Source: Oxalobacteraceae bacterium OTU3CAMAD1 (GTDB lineage Bacteria; Pseudomonadota; Gammaproteobacteria; Burkholderiales; Burkholderiaceae_D). Taken from it: a DNA stretch of 64,000 nucleotides. The stretch covers positions 2,666,001 to 2,730,000 of the forward strand of contig CP099650.1 of assembly GCA_024123915.1 (NCBI GenBank). Direction: 5' to 3'. A model generated the notes under the pieces. It ran no database searches. It was not told the origin of the DNA and saw only the letters and a program-made list of their open reading frames with translations. The first letter of the stretch is position 1; each line of letters starts with the position of its first letter. Position numbers and translations under genes: made by a program. This document shows positions 34,936 to 44,269 of this stretch, piece by piece.

Positions 34936-37900
34936 ACCTGTCGTCGCCATTCGTCAAGCGGCCGATCGCCACCGTCCTGCTGACGGTCGGCATCGCGCTG
35001 GCCGGCATCGGCGCGTTCTTCGTGCTGCCGGTGGCGCCTTTGCCGCAGGTCGATTTCCCCATCATCACGGTCAACGCCAACCTGCCGGGCGCCAGCCCGT
35101 CGACGATGGCCAGCAGCGTCTCGACGCCGCTCGAGCGCCACCTGGGTGTGATCGCCGGCGTCAACGAAATGACGTCCAGTTCCAGCACCAGCTCCGCCAA
35201 TATCACCTTGCAGTTCGATTTGAACCGCAACGTCGACTCGGTGGCGCGCGAGGTGCAGGCGGCGATCAACGCAAGCCGCGTCGACCTGCCGGCCACCTTG
35301 CGCAGCAATCCCACCTACCGCAAGGCCAACACCTCCGGCTCGCCGGTGATGATCCTGGCGCTGACGTCCAGATCGCGCACGCCGGGGCAGATCTACGACG
35401 CCGTTTCCAACACCGTGCTACAGCGCCTGTCGCAGGTGACCGGCGTGGGCGACGTGGAACTGGGTGGCGGTTCGCTGCCGGCGGTGCGCGTCGAGCTCAA
35501 TCCGTATGCGCTGAACCAGTACGGCCTGTCGATGGAGGATGTGCGCGCGGCGATCCAGGCCGCCAACGCCAACCGTCCGCGCGGCGCCGTGCAGGGGCAC
35601 GGCCGCCGCCTTCAGATCTATACCGAGTCGGCCAACGCCAGCGGCGGGCGCAACGCCAGGGACTACCAGGACCTGGTGGTCGGTTGGCGCGACGCCACCG
35701 CGATCCGGCTGAAGGACGTGGCGGAGGTGGTCGACGGCGTCGAGGACGTGAACAATCTTGGCCTGTTCAACGGCCAGCCGGCGATTGTCGTCCTGATCCG
35801 GCCGCAAGCCGGCGCCAACGTGATCGAAACGGTCGACAGCGTGCGCGCGCAACTGCCCGCGCTGCAGGCGCAGATGCCGCCCGACGTCAACGTCGCCATC
35901 GCCAGCGACAGCACCAATTCGATCCGCTCGTCGCTGCACGAGATCGAGGTCACCCTGATCATTTCGATCTTGCTGGTGGTGCTGGTGGTGAGCGTCTTCC
36001 TGCGCAACCTGCGCGCGACCATCGTGCCGGCGGTGGCGACGGTGGTGTCGCTGCTGGGCACCTTCGGCGTGATGTACCTGCTCGGCTTCAGCCTGAACAA
36101 CCTGTCGCTGATGGCGCTGACCGTGGCCACCGGCTTTGTCGTCGACGACGCCATCGTGGTGCTGGAAAACACCCAGCGCCACATCGAGGCCGGCATGGAC
36201 CGCCTGTCGGCGGCGCTGCTTGGCGCGCGCGAGGTGGGCTTCACGGTGCTGTCGATCAGCCTCTCGCTAATCGCCGTGTTCATTCCATTGCTGTTCATGG
36301 GCGGCCAGTTCGGCGCGCTGTTCAAGGAGTTCGCCATCACCTTGTCGGCGGCGGTGATGATTTCGCTGGTGATCTCGCTGACCACGACGCCGATGATGTG
36401 CGCCTGGCTGCTCAAGCCGGACCAGCATGGCAAGCCTCCCGGCCGCGTCGCGCGCTTCTTCGAGGCCGGCTTCGACAAGATACTCAAGGGTTATGAGCAT
36501 AGCCTGGACTGGGCGCTGTCGAGCGTCTGGCTGGTGATGCTGAGCCTCGTGTTCGTGATCGGCCTGAATGTCTATCTGTTCGCGGCCATTCCCAAGGGCG
36601 GTTTTCCGCAGCAGGACACGGGCCAGATCAGCGGCGGCATCCGCGCCGACCAGAGCATCTCGTTCCAGGCCATGCAAGGAAAACTGCGCCAGCTGGTCAA
36701 CATCATCAAGGACGATCCCGATGTCGCCACGGTGGTGGGCTTCACCGGCGGGCGGCGCGCCGGCGGCGGCTTCATGTTCGTCAACCTGAAGCCGGCCAAC
36801 GAGCGCTCCGTCGCGGGCAACGCCGTGATCGCGCGCCTGCGGCCCAAGCTGGCGAAGGTGACGGGCGTTAGCCTGTTCCTCAGTCCCGTGCAGGACTTGC
36901 GCTCGGGCGGGCGTTCGGCCAACGCCAACAACCAGTACACGCTCAAAAGCGACAACGAGGCCGATTTGAAGAAGTGGGCCACGCGTCTGGCGGACGCGAT
37001 GAAGGCCAGGAAGTCGATGGTCGATGTCGATAGCGACCAGGCGGAAAACGGTGTCGAAACCTTCGTCACCATCGACAAGCAAAGCGCCTCGCGGCTCGGC
37101 GTGTCGGCCAAGGATATCGACAACGCCTTGTACAACAGCTTCGGCCAGCGCCAGGTGGCGACCATCTACGGTGAGGTGAACCAGTATCACGTGATCATGG
37201 AGGTGGCGCGCGAGTACAGCAGGAGTCCGGAGGCGTTGAAGGACGTCTATGTGCCGTCGAAAGGCCTGCCGGCGCCCACCGCCAGCAACCCTAGCGGCGC
37301 GCCGACGGCCACCACGACGGCCTCCACGACCGCCGCGACGGCAAGTACCGGCACCACCAGCACCGCCAGCACGGCCACCGCCGCCAACGTCGCCGCGCCT
37401 GCGGTCAGGGACGCGTCGTCCGGCTCCGCGCTGAGCACCTCGGCCACCACCATGGTGCCGTTGTCGGCGATGGCCAAGTTCGCGGAAAGCTCGACGGCGA
37501 CGTCGATCAACCACCAGGACGGGGAGCTGGCGACAACCATCGCCTTCAACCTGGCCGACGGCTTCAGCCTGTCCGACGCTTCCGCCGACATCGCGGCGGC
37601 CGAGGCGGAGATCGGCCTGCCGAACAATGTACGTGGCAGCTTCGCCGGCGCCGCCAAGACGGCGCAGGACAGTAACAAGTCGCTGCCGCTGCTGATCCTG
37701 GCGGCCATCGTGGTGATCTACATCGTGCTGGGCATCCTGTACGAAAGCCTGGTCCATCCGGTGACGGTGCTCACCACCTTGCCGTCTGCTGGTGTGGGGG
37801 CGGTGCTGGCGCTGCTGATCTTCAAGATGGAGTTCTCGACGATCGCCTTGATCGGCATCTTCCTGTTGATCGGCATCGTCAAGAAGAACGCCATCCTGAT

Positions 37901-38231
37901 CATCGACTTTGCGCTGGAGGCGGAACGCTCGCGCGGCCTGTCGCCGCTCGAAGCGGTGCGCGAAGCCTGCCTGCTGCGCTTCCGTCCCATCCTGATGACG
38001 ACCCTTGCCGCGGCCCTGGGCGCGCTGCCGCTGGCGATCGGCTTCGGCGAGGGCTCGGAGCTGCGCCGGCCGCTGGGCGTGGCCATCATCGGTGGCCTGA
38101 TCGCCAGCCAGTTGCTGACCCTTTTGACCACGCCGGTGGTCTACATCCTGATGGACAAGCTGCGCCGCCGCAGTCCGTCCGAACAACAATTGAGCAAAAT
38201 TCACAGCGATCCGTCGCCGAGCACACCATGA
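34932..38231 (+). CDS. mdtC: RND multidrug efflux permease, MdtC-like, with Thr/Ala-rich insertion
   Basis: A 1099-residue RND pump subunit that should form a heterotrimer with the MdtB-like protein. RND marks are [20 protein letters not shown] at the N-terminus, [14 protein letters not shown] in helix 4 and [20 protein letters not shown]. It is about 70 residues longer than E. coli MdtC (1025) because of a Thr/Ala/Ser-rich insertion at about residues 775-838, in the second periplasmic domain before VPLSAMAKF. The start is GTG at 34932 (GTGA overlap with the mdtB stop); the long frame upstream is not used. Confidence 0.93.
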   Translation: MNLSSPFVKRPIATVLLTVGIALAGIGAFFVLPVAPLPQVDFPIITVNANLPGASPSTMASSVSTPLERHLGVIAGVNEMTSSSSTSSANITLQFDLNRNVDSVAREVQAAINASRVDLPATLRSNPTYRKANTSGSPVMILALTSRSRTPGQIYDAVSNTVLQRLSQVTGVGDVELGGGSLPAVRVELNPYALNQYGLSMEDVRAAIQAANANRPRGAVQGHGRRLQIYTESANASGGRNARDYQDLVVGWRDATAIRLKDVAEVVDGVEDVNNLGLFNGQPAIVVLIRPQAGANVIETVDSVRAQLPALQAQMPPDVNVAIASDSTNSIRSSLHEIEVTLIISILLVVLVVSVFLRNLRATIVPAVATVVSLLGTFGVMYLLGFSLNNLSLMALTVATGFVVDDAIVVLENTQRHIEAGMDRLSAALLGAREVGFTVLSISLSLIAVFIPLLFMGGQFGALFKEFAITLSAAVMISLVISLTTTPMMCAWLLKPDQHGKPPGRVARFFEAGFDKILKGYEHSLDWALSSVWLVMLSLVFVIGLNVYLFAAIPKGGFPQQDTGQISGGIRADQSISFQAMQGKLRQLVNIIKDDPDVATVVGFTGGRRAGGGFMFVNLKPANERSVAGNAVIARLRPKLAKVTGVSLFLSPVQDLRSGGRSANANNQYTLKSDNEADLKKWATRLADAMKARKSMVDVDSDQAENGVETFVTIDKQSASRLGVSAKDIDNALYNSFGQRQVATIYGEVNQYHVIMEVAREYSRSPEALKDVYVPSKGLPAPTASNPSGAPTATTTASTTAATASTGTTSTASTATAANVAAPAVRDASSGSALSTSATTMVPLSAMAKFAESSTATSINHQDGELATTIAFNLADGFSLSDASADIAAAEAEIGLPNNVRGSFAGAAKTAQDSNKSLPLLILAAIVVIYIVLGILYESLVHPVTVLTTLPSAGVGAVLALLIFKMEFSTIALIGIFLLIGIVKKNAILIIDFALEAERSRGLSPLEAVREACLLRFRPILMTTLAAALGALPLAIGFGEGSELRRPLGVAIIGGLIASQLLTLLTTPVVYILMDKLRRRSPSEQQLSKIHSDPSPSTP

Positions 38232-39676
38232 GCACACACGCAACAACCATCCTTCGCCAGACGCCGCGCCATCTTGTGATCGCGCTTGCCGTGCTGGCGG
38301 CGCTGGCCACCGCCGGTTGCGCCGTCGGCCCGGCCTACAAGCTGCCGGAGACGCCGTCGCCGGCGGCCTTCAAGGAAACCGCCACCGATGCCGAGAAGGC
38401 CGCCGCCGGATGGACCGTCGCCGCGCCGTCCGACATGCTCGAACGCGGGCCGTGGTGGCAGCTGTTCGGCGACCCGCTGTTGAACCAGCTTGCCGACAGC
38501 ATCGAGGTCTCGAACCAGAACGTGGCCCTGGCCGCCGCCAACTACGCGCAGGCGAGGGCGCTGGTCGGCGAGCAGCGCGCCGCGCTGTTCCCTGCGGTCG
38601 ATTTGAACGGCAGCGCCAACCGCTCCGGTGGCGGCAACACGCAGACCGCCAGCCAGTACCGCGCCAACATCGGCGCCAGCTGGGAGCCGGATATCTGGGG
38701 CAGGCTGCGCGCCGGCACCAACAGCGCCCAGGCCAGCCTGCAGGCCAGCGCCGCCGACCTGGCGGCCGCCCGCCTGTCCGCGCAGGGCGAACTGGCCACC
38801 AACTACTTCCTGCTGCGCCAGGCCGACGCCGAAAAGGCGCTGCTCGACGCCACCACCGAAGGCTACGAGCGCGTGCTGCAGATCACGCAGAACCGCTTCG
38901 ACGCCGGCGTCACCACCAGGTCGGACCTGCTGCAGGCGCAAACCCAGTTGGCCAACGCCCGCATCGACCAGGTCTCGCTGGTGCAGCAGCGCGCCACGCT
39001 GGAACACGCGATCGCGGTCCTGCTGGGCAAGGCCGCCAGCGACTTCGCGCTGGCGCCGGCGCCGTGGAACGTGACGGTGCCGGATGTGCCGGCCGGCGTG
39101 CCTTCGACCTTGCTGCAACGCCGTCCTGACATCGCCTCGGCCGAACGCTCGGTGGCCGCCGCCAACGAGCAAATTGGCATTGCGCGCGCCGCCTATTTCC
39201 CGAGCCTGAACCTGACCGGTTCCTACGGCTTCGGTTCGAACGCGGCCTCTGGCCTGTTCAACGCCTCCAACAGCCTGTGGTCGCTGGGACTGTCGGCGGC
39301 GCAGACGCTGTTCGACGCCGGCGCCACCAGGGCCCGCGTGGCTGGCGCCGAGGCCTCGCGCGACGCCGCCATCGCCCGCTACCGCCAGACGGTGCTGACC
39401 GCGTTCGCCGACGTCGAGAACCAGCTGTCGGCCACCAGGGCGCTGGCGCAGCAGCAGGACCTGCGCAGGATCGCCTCCGAGGCGGCCGACCAGGTCGAGG
39501 CGCAGATGCTGAACCGCTACCGCGCCGGCCAGGTTGGCTACACCGATGTAGTGACCGCCCAGACCACGGCGCTGAACGCGCGCCGCGCGCTGGTGCAATC
39601 GCAGGCCGACCGCCAGACCACGGCGATCGCGTTGATCCAGTCGCTGGGCGGCGGCTGGCATGCCGCAAGCGACTAG
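38228..39676 (+). CDS. outer-membrane efflux lipoprotein, OprM/NodT family
   Basis: A 482-residue outer-membrane channel. The signal peptide ends in a lipobox TAGC with Cys31, followed by AVGPAYKLPETP as in NodT/OprM proteins. Two outer-membrane efflux repeats are seen; conserved parts include GRLRAGTNSAQASLQASAAD, NRFDAGVTTRSDLLQAQTQL and LLQRRPDIASAER. Its ATG overlaps the stop of the mdtC-like gene (ATGA). It supplies the exit duct of the MdtABC-type system. Confidence 0.95.
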   Translation: MSTHATTILRQTPRHLVIALAVLAALATAGCAVGPAYKLPETPSPAAFKETATDAEKAAAGWTVAAPSDMLERGPWWQLFGDPLLNQLADSIEVSNQNVALAAANYAQARALVGEQRAALFPAVDLNGSANRSGGGNTQTASQYRANIGASWEPDIWGRLRAGTNSAQASLQASAADLAAARLSAQGELATNYFLLRQADAEKALLDATTEGYERVLQITQNRFDAGVTTRSDLLQAQTQLANARIDQVSLVQQRATLEHAIAVLLGKAASDFALAPAPWNVTVPDVPAGVPSTLLQRRPDIASAERSVAAANEQIGIARAAYFPSLNLTGSYGFGSNAASGLFNASNSLWSLGLSAAQTLFDAGATRARVAGAEASRDAAIARYRQTVLTAFADVENQLSATRALAQQQDLRRIASEAADQVEAQMLNRYRAGQVGYTDVVTAQTTALNARRALVQSQADRQTTAIALIQSLGGGWHAASD

Positions 39677-39700
39677 GGTGCGCACGCGCGGGGCGCCCGC

Positions 39701-39729
39701 TTGGTTTTTGGGCGCGACCTTTGTATAAT
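39701..39729 (+). promoter_or_regulatory. promoter of the CheB/CheR-kinase operon
   Basis: TTGGTT (39701-39706), 17 bases, then a perfect TATAAT (39724-39729). Transcription would start near 39736, leaving an 84-base leader before the ATG at 39820. Confidence 0.6.
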
Positions 39730-39819
39730 CATCTGGCAAGATGTAGACAAAAACCACATTCCCTGCTTCCCTTGTTGCGCAGCAGGCGGCGTGGCCCGAC
39801 GGTTGGTTTTAATGCCACG

Positions 39820-42426
39820 ATGACGAAACGCCCGCTTTCCAACACTATTGCCCCACCTGCCGCCGCCGACGGCGCGCCGGCGCGTTCGTCCGCCGCGCCG
39901 ATACCGGTGCCGGTGGTGGGCATCGGCGCCTCGGCCGGCGGCTTCGATCCGATTTGCGAATTCCTCGTGGCGGTGCCTTCCTCCAGCGGCCTGGCCTATG
40001 TCGTCGTGCAGCACCTCGACCCGGTCCACAAAGGCATGCTGCCGGAATTGCTGCAGCGGGTGACGCCGATGAAGGTGACGGAGGTGACCGACGGTATGCC
40101 GGTCGAAGCGGACCATGTCTACGTGATTCCGCCCGACCGCGACCTCGGTTTCGAAGGCGGCCGGTTCGCGGTGCTGCCGCCGGTGGGGCAACGCGGCTTT
40201 CGCTTGCCAATCGATAGCTTCTTCCGCGCGCTGGCCGAGCATGGCCGCGAGCGCGCGATCGGCATCGTACTTTCCGGTATGGGCGTGGACGGCACCCATG
40301 GCCTGGCGGCGATCCGCGACAACGGCGGCCTGACCATGGCGCAGCCGCCGGGGGCGGCGCGCTTCGATCCGATGCCGCTCAGCGCCATCGACGCCGAGGT
40401 GATCGACATCGTCGCGCCGCCGTCCGAGATGCCGGCGCATATCGCCGAGTGGCGCGGCGGCCATGAAGGCGGCTTGCCGGCGCAGGCGCTGGCGCAGCGC
40501 GAGGCGCTGCAGCAGTTGTTCCAGTTGCTGCTCAAGCAGACCGGCGCCAATTTCTCCGACTATAAACTGAGCACCGTCATGCGCCGCATCGAGCGTCGCA
40601 TGAAGCTGCGCCAGTGCGCCGCGTTAAGCGACTACGTCGGCTACATGGCCGCCAACCCGGCCGAGATCGAGCTGCTGTTCAAGGAACTGCTGATCGGCGT
40701 GACCAATTTCTTCCGCGATCCCAAGGTGTGGGAATACCTGATGGCGAGCGCATTGCCGCAACTGCTGGCGGAGCATCCCGACGGTGCCGCCTTCAAGGCC
40801 TGGGTGCCCGCCTGTTCGACCGGGCAGGAGGCCTATTCGCTGGCGATTGCCTTCAACGAGGTGCTCGAGCAGTTGCGGCCCACGGCACGCTACACGCTGC
40901 AGATCTTCGCCACCGACCTTGACGAAGACGCCATCGACCGCGCGCGCCAGGGCGTCTTCAACGCCGCCATCGAGGCCGACGTCTCGAGTGAACTGCTACA
41001 ACGCTATTTCATGCCGGCCGAGAAGGGCGGCTATCGTATCCGCAAGGACGTGCGCAACACGATCATCTTCGCGCGCCAGAACATCATTTCCGATCCGCCG
41101 TTCACCAAGCTCGATATCCTGTGCTGCCGCAACCTGCTGATTTACTTTACCGCCAAGCTGCAGGAGCAACTGATCCCGCTGTTCCACTACGCGCTCAAGA
41201 CCGGCGGCCTGCTGATGCTGGGCAGCGCCGACACGCCCGGCCATTTCAATGAACTGTTCGCGCCGATGACCGGCGCCGGCCGCATTTACCGGCGGCTGGA
41301 CGCGTCCATCCACCGCGTGGCCAATTACTTCCCCACGCGCGTTAGCAGCGTGTCGATTCCTTCCGTCAGCGAGCCCATCAATCCATCCATGAACGGTAAT
41401 CTCCAAACCCAGGTCGAGCAGCTGCTGCTTAAAAAGCACGCGCCGGCCGCCGTGCTACTCAACGTCCATGGCGACATCCTGTACATCCATGGCCGCACCG
41501 GCGCCTACCTGGAACCGGCCGCCGGCAAGGCCAACTGGAACATCCACGCGATGGCGCGCGACAGCCTGCGCCACGAGCTGGCCGACCTGCTCAAGCGCGC
41601 CTCGCAGACCGACGGCATGATCGCCGTGCGCGGCCTGATACAGCGCGACGCGGCGGGCAAACCGTCGCAGGCGCTGGACCTGACCGCCGAAGCGATGCCG
41701 GAATCGGGACCGTTGTCGGGTACCTTGATGCTGACCTTCGCCACCTTGCCGCTGCCGCCGGAGCGGCGCCGTTCGCGCTCGGCCAACCCGCAGGTGCTGG
41801 AGCTGGAGCAGCAGCTGGCGCAGGCGCGCCTGGAGATCCAGGCGGTGCGCGACGAGATGCAGGCCTCGCGCGAGGAGTTGAAGTCGGCCAACGAGGAGCT
41901 GCAGTCGACCAATGAGGAACTGCAATCGACCAACGAGGAGCTGACCACCTCCAAGGAGGAGATGCAGTCGCTGAACGAGGAGCTGTACACCGTCAACGCC
42001 GAGCTGCAATCGAAGGTGGACGATCTGTCGCTGGTCAACGGCGACATGAAAAATCTGCTCAACAGCACCGACGTGGCGACCATTTTCCTCGACTCCAGGC
42101 TGCGCATCCGCCGCTTCACCGACCAGACCACGCAGATCTACAAGCTGATACCGAGCGACGCGCAACGGCCTTTGGGCGACATCGTCAACGATTTGCTGTA
42201 TCCGGAGCTGGAGGCCGACGCGCAGGAGGTGCTGCGCACGCTGGTGTTCTGCGAAAAGCAGATCCCCACGCGCAGCGGCGGCTGGTACACGGTGCGCATC
42301 ATGCCTTACCGGACCGTGGAGAACGTGATTGATGGCGTGGTGGTCACGTTCATCAACATCACCGAATCGAAACTGCTGGAGGCGCAGCTGCGGTCCATGC
42401 AAAAAGAAGGTCCGGGACCGGCATGA
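39820..42426 (+). CDS. CheB/CheR fusion protein with coiled coil and PAS domain
   Basis: An 868-residue soluble protein. The CheB methylesterase domain (about 30-215) has its triad S38 (GIGASAGG), H65 (VQHLDP) and D157 (GMGVDGTHG) but no receiver domain. The CheR methyltransferase domain (about 235-500) has FSDYKLSTVMRRIERRM, the SAM-binding WVPACSTGQEAYSLAI and IFATDLDEDAI. A long heptad coiled coil (about 660-745, rich in NEELQST) and a PAS domain follow. The start at 39820 fits the domain order; the frame is open far upstream by chance. Coupled to a kinase gene by ATGA. Confidence 0.93.
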   Translation: MTKRPLSNTIAPPAAADGAPARSSAAPIPVPVVGIGASAGGFDPICEFLVAVPSSSGLAYVVVQHLDPVHKGMLPELLQRVTPMKVTEVTDGMPVEADHVYVIPPDRDLGFEGGRFAVLPPVGQRGFRLPIDSFFRALAEHGRERAIGIVLSGMGVDGTHGLAAIRDNGGLTMAQPPGAARFDPMPLSAIDAEVIDIVAPPSEMPAHIAEWRGGHEGGLPAQALAQREALQQLFQLLLKQTGANFSDYKLSTVMRRIERRMKLRQCAALSDYVGYMAANPAEIELLFKELLIGVTNFFRDPKVWEYLMASALPQLLAEHPDGAAFKAWVPACSTGQEAYSLAIAFNEVLEQLRPTARYTLQIFATDLDEDAIDRARQGVFNAAIEADVSSELLQRYFMPAEKGGYRIRKDVRNTIIFARQNIISDPPFTKLDILCCRNLLIYFTAKLQEQLIPLFHYALKTGGLLMLGSADTPGHFNELFAPMTGAGRIYRRLDASIHRVANYFPTRVSSVSIPSVSEPINPSMNGNLQTQVEQLLLKKHAPAAVLLNVHGDILYIHGRTGAYLEPAAGKANWNIHAMARDSLRHELADLLKRASQTDGMIAVRGLIQRDAAGKPSQALDLTAEAMPESGPLSGTLMLTFATLPLPPERRRSRSANPQVLELEQQLAQARLEIQAVRDEMQASREELKSANEELQSTNEELQSTNEELTTSKEEMQSLNEELYTVNAELQSKVDDLSLVNGDMKNLLNSTDVATIFLDSRLRIRRFTDQTTQIYKLIPSDAQRPLGDIVNDLLYPELEADAQEVLRTLVFCEKQIPTRSGGWYTVRIMPYRTVENVIDGVVVTFINITESKLLEAQLRSMQKEGPGPA

Positions 42427-44177
42427 ACAAGCGGCAGCGCCCCGAACTCGATCCCGACCGGCTACGCTATGTGGCCGAGCAGGCGGTCGCTGCGCTGGCC
42501 AAGACCGGCCGCCCGCCGCCCGCCGACGCCGACAGCGAGACGCTGAAGCGCTGGCACGAACTGCAGGTGAGCCAGATCGAGCTCGATATGCAGAATGTGG
42601 CGTTGGCCGAGGTGCAGACCGAGCGCGATCTGGCCGAGGCGGCGCGCGAGCACTACGCGGCGTTGTACGACCAGGCGCCGGCCGGTTATCTGTCGCTCGA
42701 TCCCGAGGGCCGCATCACGCGCGCCAACCACGCCGCCGGCGATTTGCTGGGCTGCCGCCGCGAAGAACTGCGAGGCCGGTCGTTCGAGCAGTTCGTGGCG
42801 CCGCAGGCGCAGGCCGGCCTGCGCCGGTTCCTGGCCGAGCTGCTGGTGAGCGGGCAGCGCGCGGTGCTGGAGGTGCCGCTGTTCGCCGCGTTGCGCGGCG
42901 GCGCGCAGCGCCAGGTGCACATCGAGGCCAATCTCGATGCCGCCGCCCGCAAGTGCCGCATGATCCTCACCGACATCGGCAGCGCCGACGCGCGCGAGGC
43001 CGCGCGGCGGCGCGCCTTCCAGGTGATCGACGGCATGGGCGAGGGCGTGATGGTGTGCGACTTCGAAAAGCGCATCGTCTCCGTCAATCCCGCCTTCACC
43101 ACCTTGACCGGCTATCCGGTGGAGGAGGCACTGGGCCGCGATCCGCGCTTTCTCGGTCGCCCCGGTGCCCATCCGGTGGGCTTCCACGCCGAGGCGATGC
43201 GCTGCCTGTGCAGCTACGGCAGATGGCAGGGCGAGGTGTTCAACCGCCGGCGCGACGGCGTGCCCTACGTCGCGGCGATGTCGCTGACGGTGATCCGCGA
43301 CGAGGACGGTGGAATCACCCATTTCATCGGCGTGTTCTCCGACATCACGGCGCGCCAGCGGGCCGACGCCGACCTGCTGAAACTGTCGCGCCAGCTCGAT
43401 GCGCGGGTGGCGGCGCGCACCGCCGAGCTGACCGAGGCGAACCGCCTGCTGATGCTGGAGGTGGCCGAGCGCAAACGCACCGAGGCCGCGCTGCACGAAT
43501 CGCGCGACCAGCTGCGCAAACTGGCCGAGCACCTGGAGACGGTCAAGGAGGATGAGCGCAAGCGCATCGCCCGCGACATCCATGACGAACTGGGACAAAA
43601 CCTGCTGGCGCTGCGCATCGACATCTCGATGCTCAGCGCCCGCACCGGCGAGCGGCACGCGCGCCTGCACCAGCGCGTCAACGGGGTGCTGGACAATATC
43701 GACACGACCATCCGCAGCGTGCGCGGCATCATGAACGAACTGCGCCCGGCGGTGCTGGACCTGGGCCTGCAGGCGGCGATGGAATGGCAGGCCGCCGAAT
43801 TCCGCAAACGCAGCGGCATGACGTGCGCCCTGGCCCTGCCCGGGGAGGCGACCTTCGCGACGATCACGTCGGAGATGGCGATCGTGCTGTTCCGCGGCAT
43901 GCAGGAGGCGCTGAGCAATGTGCGCCGCCACGCGCACGCCAGCCATGTCGACATCGTGCTGGCGGTGCGCGGCGGGCGCCTGGTCTTCCGCGTGGCCGAC
44001 AACGGCATCGGCATCGCGCCCCACCAGCGCGGCAAGAGCGAGTCCTTCGGCTTGATCGGCATGGCGCAGCGCGTGGCGGCGCTGGGCGGCAGTTTCGAGG
44101 TCGGCCAATATGTGCCGGGCGGCGGCTGCACCTTGACTCTGGGCTTCGACCTGCCGGACGAAAACGGCGCCGACTAG
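42423..44177 (+). CDS. soluble PAS histidine kinase, NarX/DegS-type (HisKA_3)
   Basis: A 584-residue cytoplasmic kinase without membrane segments. A short N-terminal helical region is followed by two PAS domains (about 80-185 and 195-310), a coiled coil and a HisKA_3 dimerisation domain with H387 in ERKRIARDIHDELGQNLLAL. The ATPase domain has EALSNVRRHAHAS, VADNGIGI and SFGLIGMAQRV. This class normally phosphorylates NarL/LuxR-type regulators, none of which is encoded nearby. Translational coupling to the CheB/CheR fusion suggests they act on one signalling pathway. Confidence 0.92.
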   Translation: MNKRQRPELDPDRLRYVAEQAVAALAKTGRPPPADADSETLKRWHELQVSQIELDMQNVALAEVQTERDLAEAAREHYAALYDQAPAGYLSLDPEGRITRANHAAGDLLGCRREELRGRSFEQFVAPQAQAGLRRFLAELLVSGQRAVLEVPLFAALRGGAQRQVHIEANLDAAARKCRMILTDIGSADAREAARRRAFQVIDGMGEGVMVCDFEKRIVSVNPAFTTLTGYPVEEALGRDPRFLGRPGAHPVGFHAEAMRCLCSYGRWQGEVFNRRRDGVPYVAAMSLTVIRDEDGGITHFIGVFSDITARQRADADLLKLSRQLDARVAARTAELTEANRLLMLEVAERKRTEAALHESRDQLRKLAEHLETVKEDERKRIARDIHDELGQNLLALRIDISMLSARTGERHARLHQRVNGVLDNIDTTIRSVRGIMNELRPAVLDLGLQAAMEWQAAEFRKRSGMTCALALPGEATFATITSEMAIVLFRGMQEALSNVRRHAHASHVDIVLAVRGGRLVFRVADNGIGIAPHQRGKSESFGLIGMAQRVAALGGSFEVGQYVPGGGCTLTLGFDLPDENGAD

Positions 44178-44211
44178 CGGCGCAGCTTAGCTGCCGGATG
44201 CGCAAAAAGCA

Positions 44212-44240
44212 TTTTCAGCCATCCGCATAAGGAATATACT
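44212..44240 (+). promoter_or_regulatory. promoter of the S46 peptidase operon
   Basis: TTTTCA (44212-44217), 17 bases, TATACT (44235-44240). Transcription would begin near 44247, giving a leader of about 23 bases with AGGGG before the TTG start. Confidence 0.55.
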
Positions 44241-44269
44241 GCCGCTGGAACTCAACCAGGGGCTTTATC

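Noticed and set aside
31096..34950. A 1284-codon open frame on the minus strand, opposite the mdtB-like gene
   Set aside because: It is the antisense of a well-supported RND pump in high-GC DNA, is rich in His/Arg/Gln/Asp as such shadows are, and shows no domain. The same applies to the long minus-strand frames opposite mdtC (36267-38246), the PAS-GGDEF-EAL gene (15795-18092), nuoN (150-1460), the FapA genes and the DeoR/symporter region (23994-25976).
39277..39819. Upstream in-frame extension of the CheB/CheR gene
   Set aside because: It runs inside the outer-membrane efflux gene and has no ribosome site. The promoter at 39701-39729 and the domain start support 39820.
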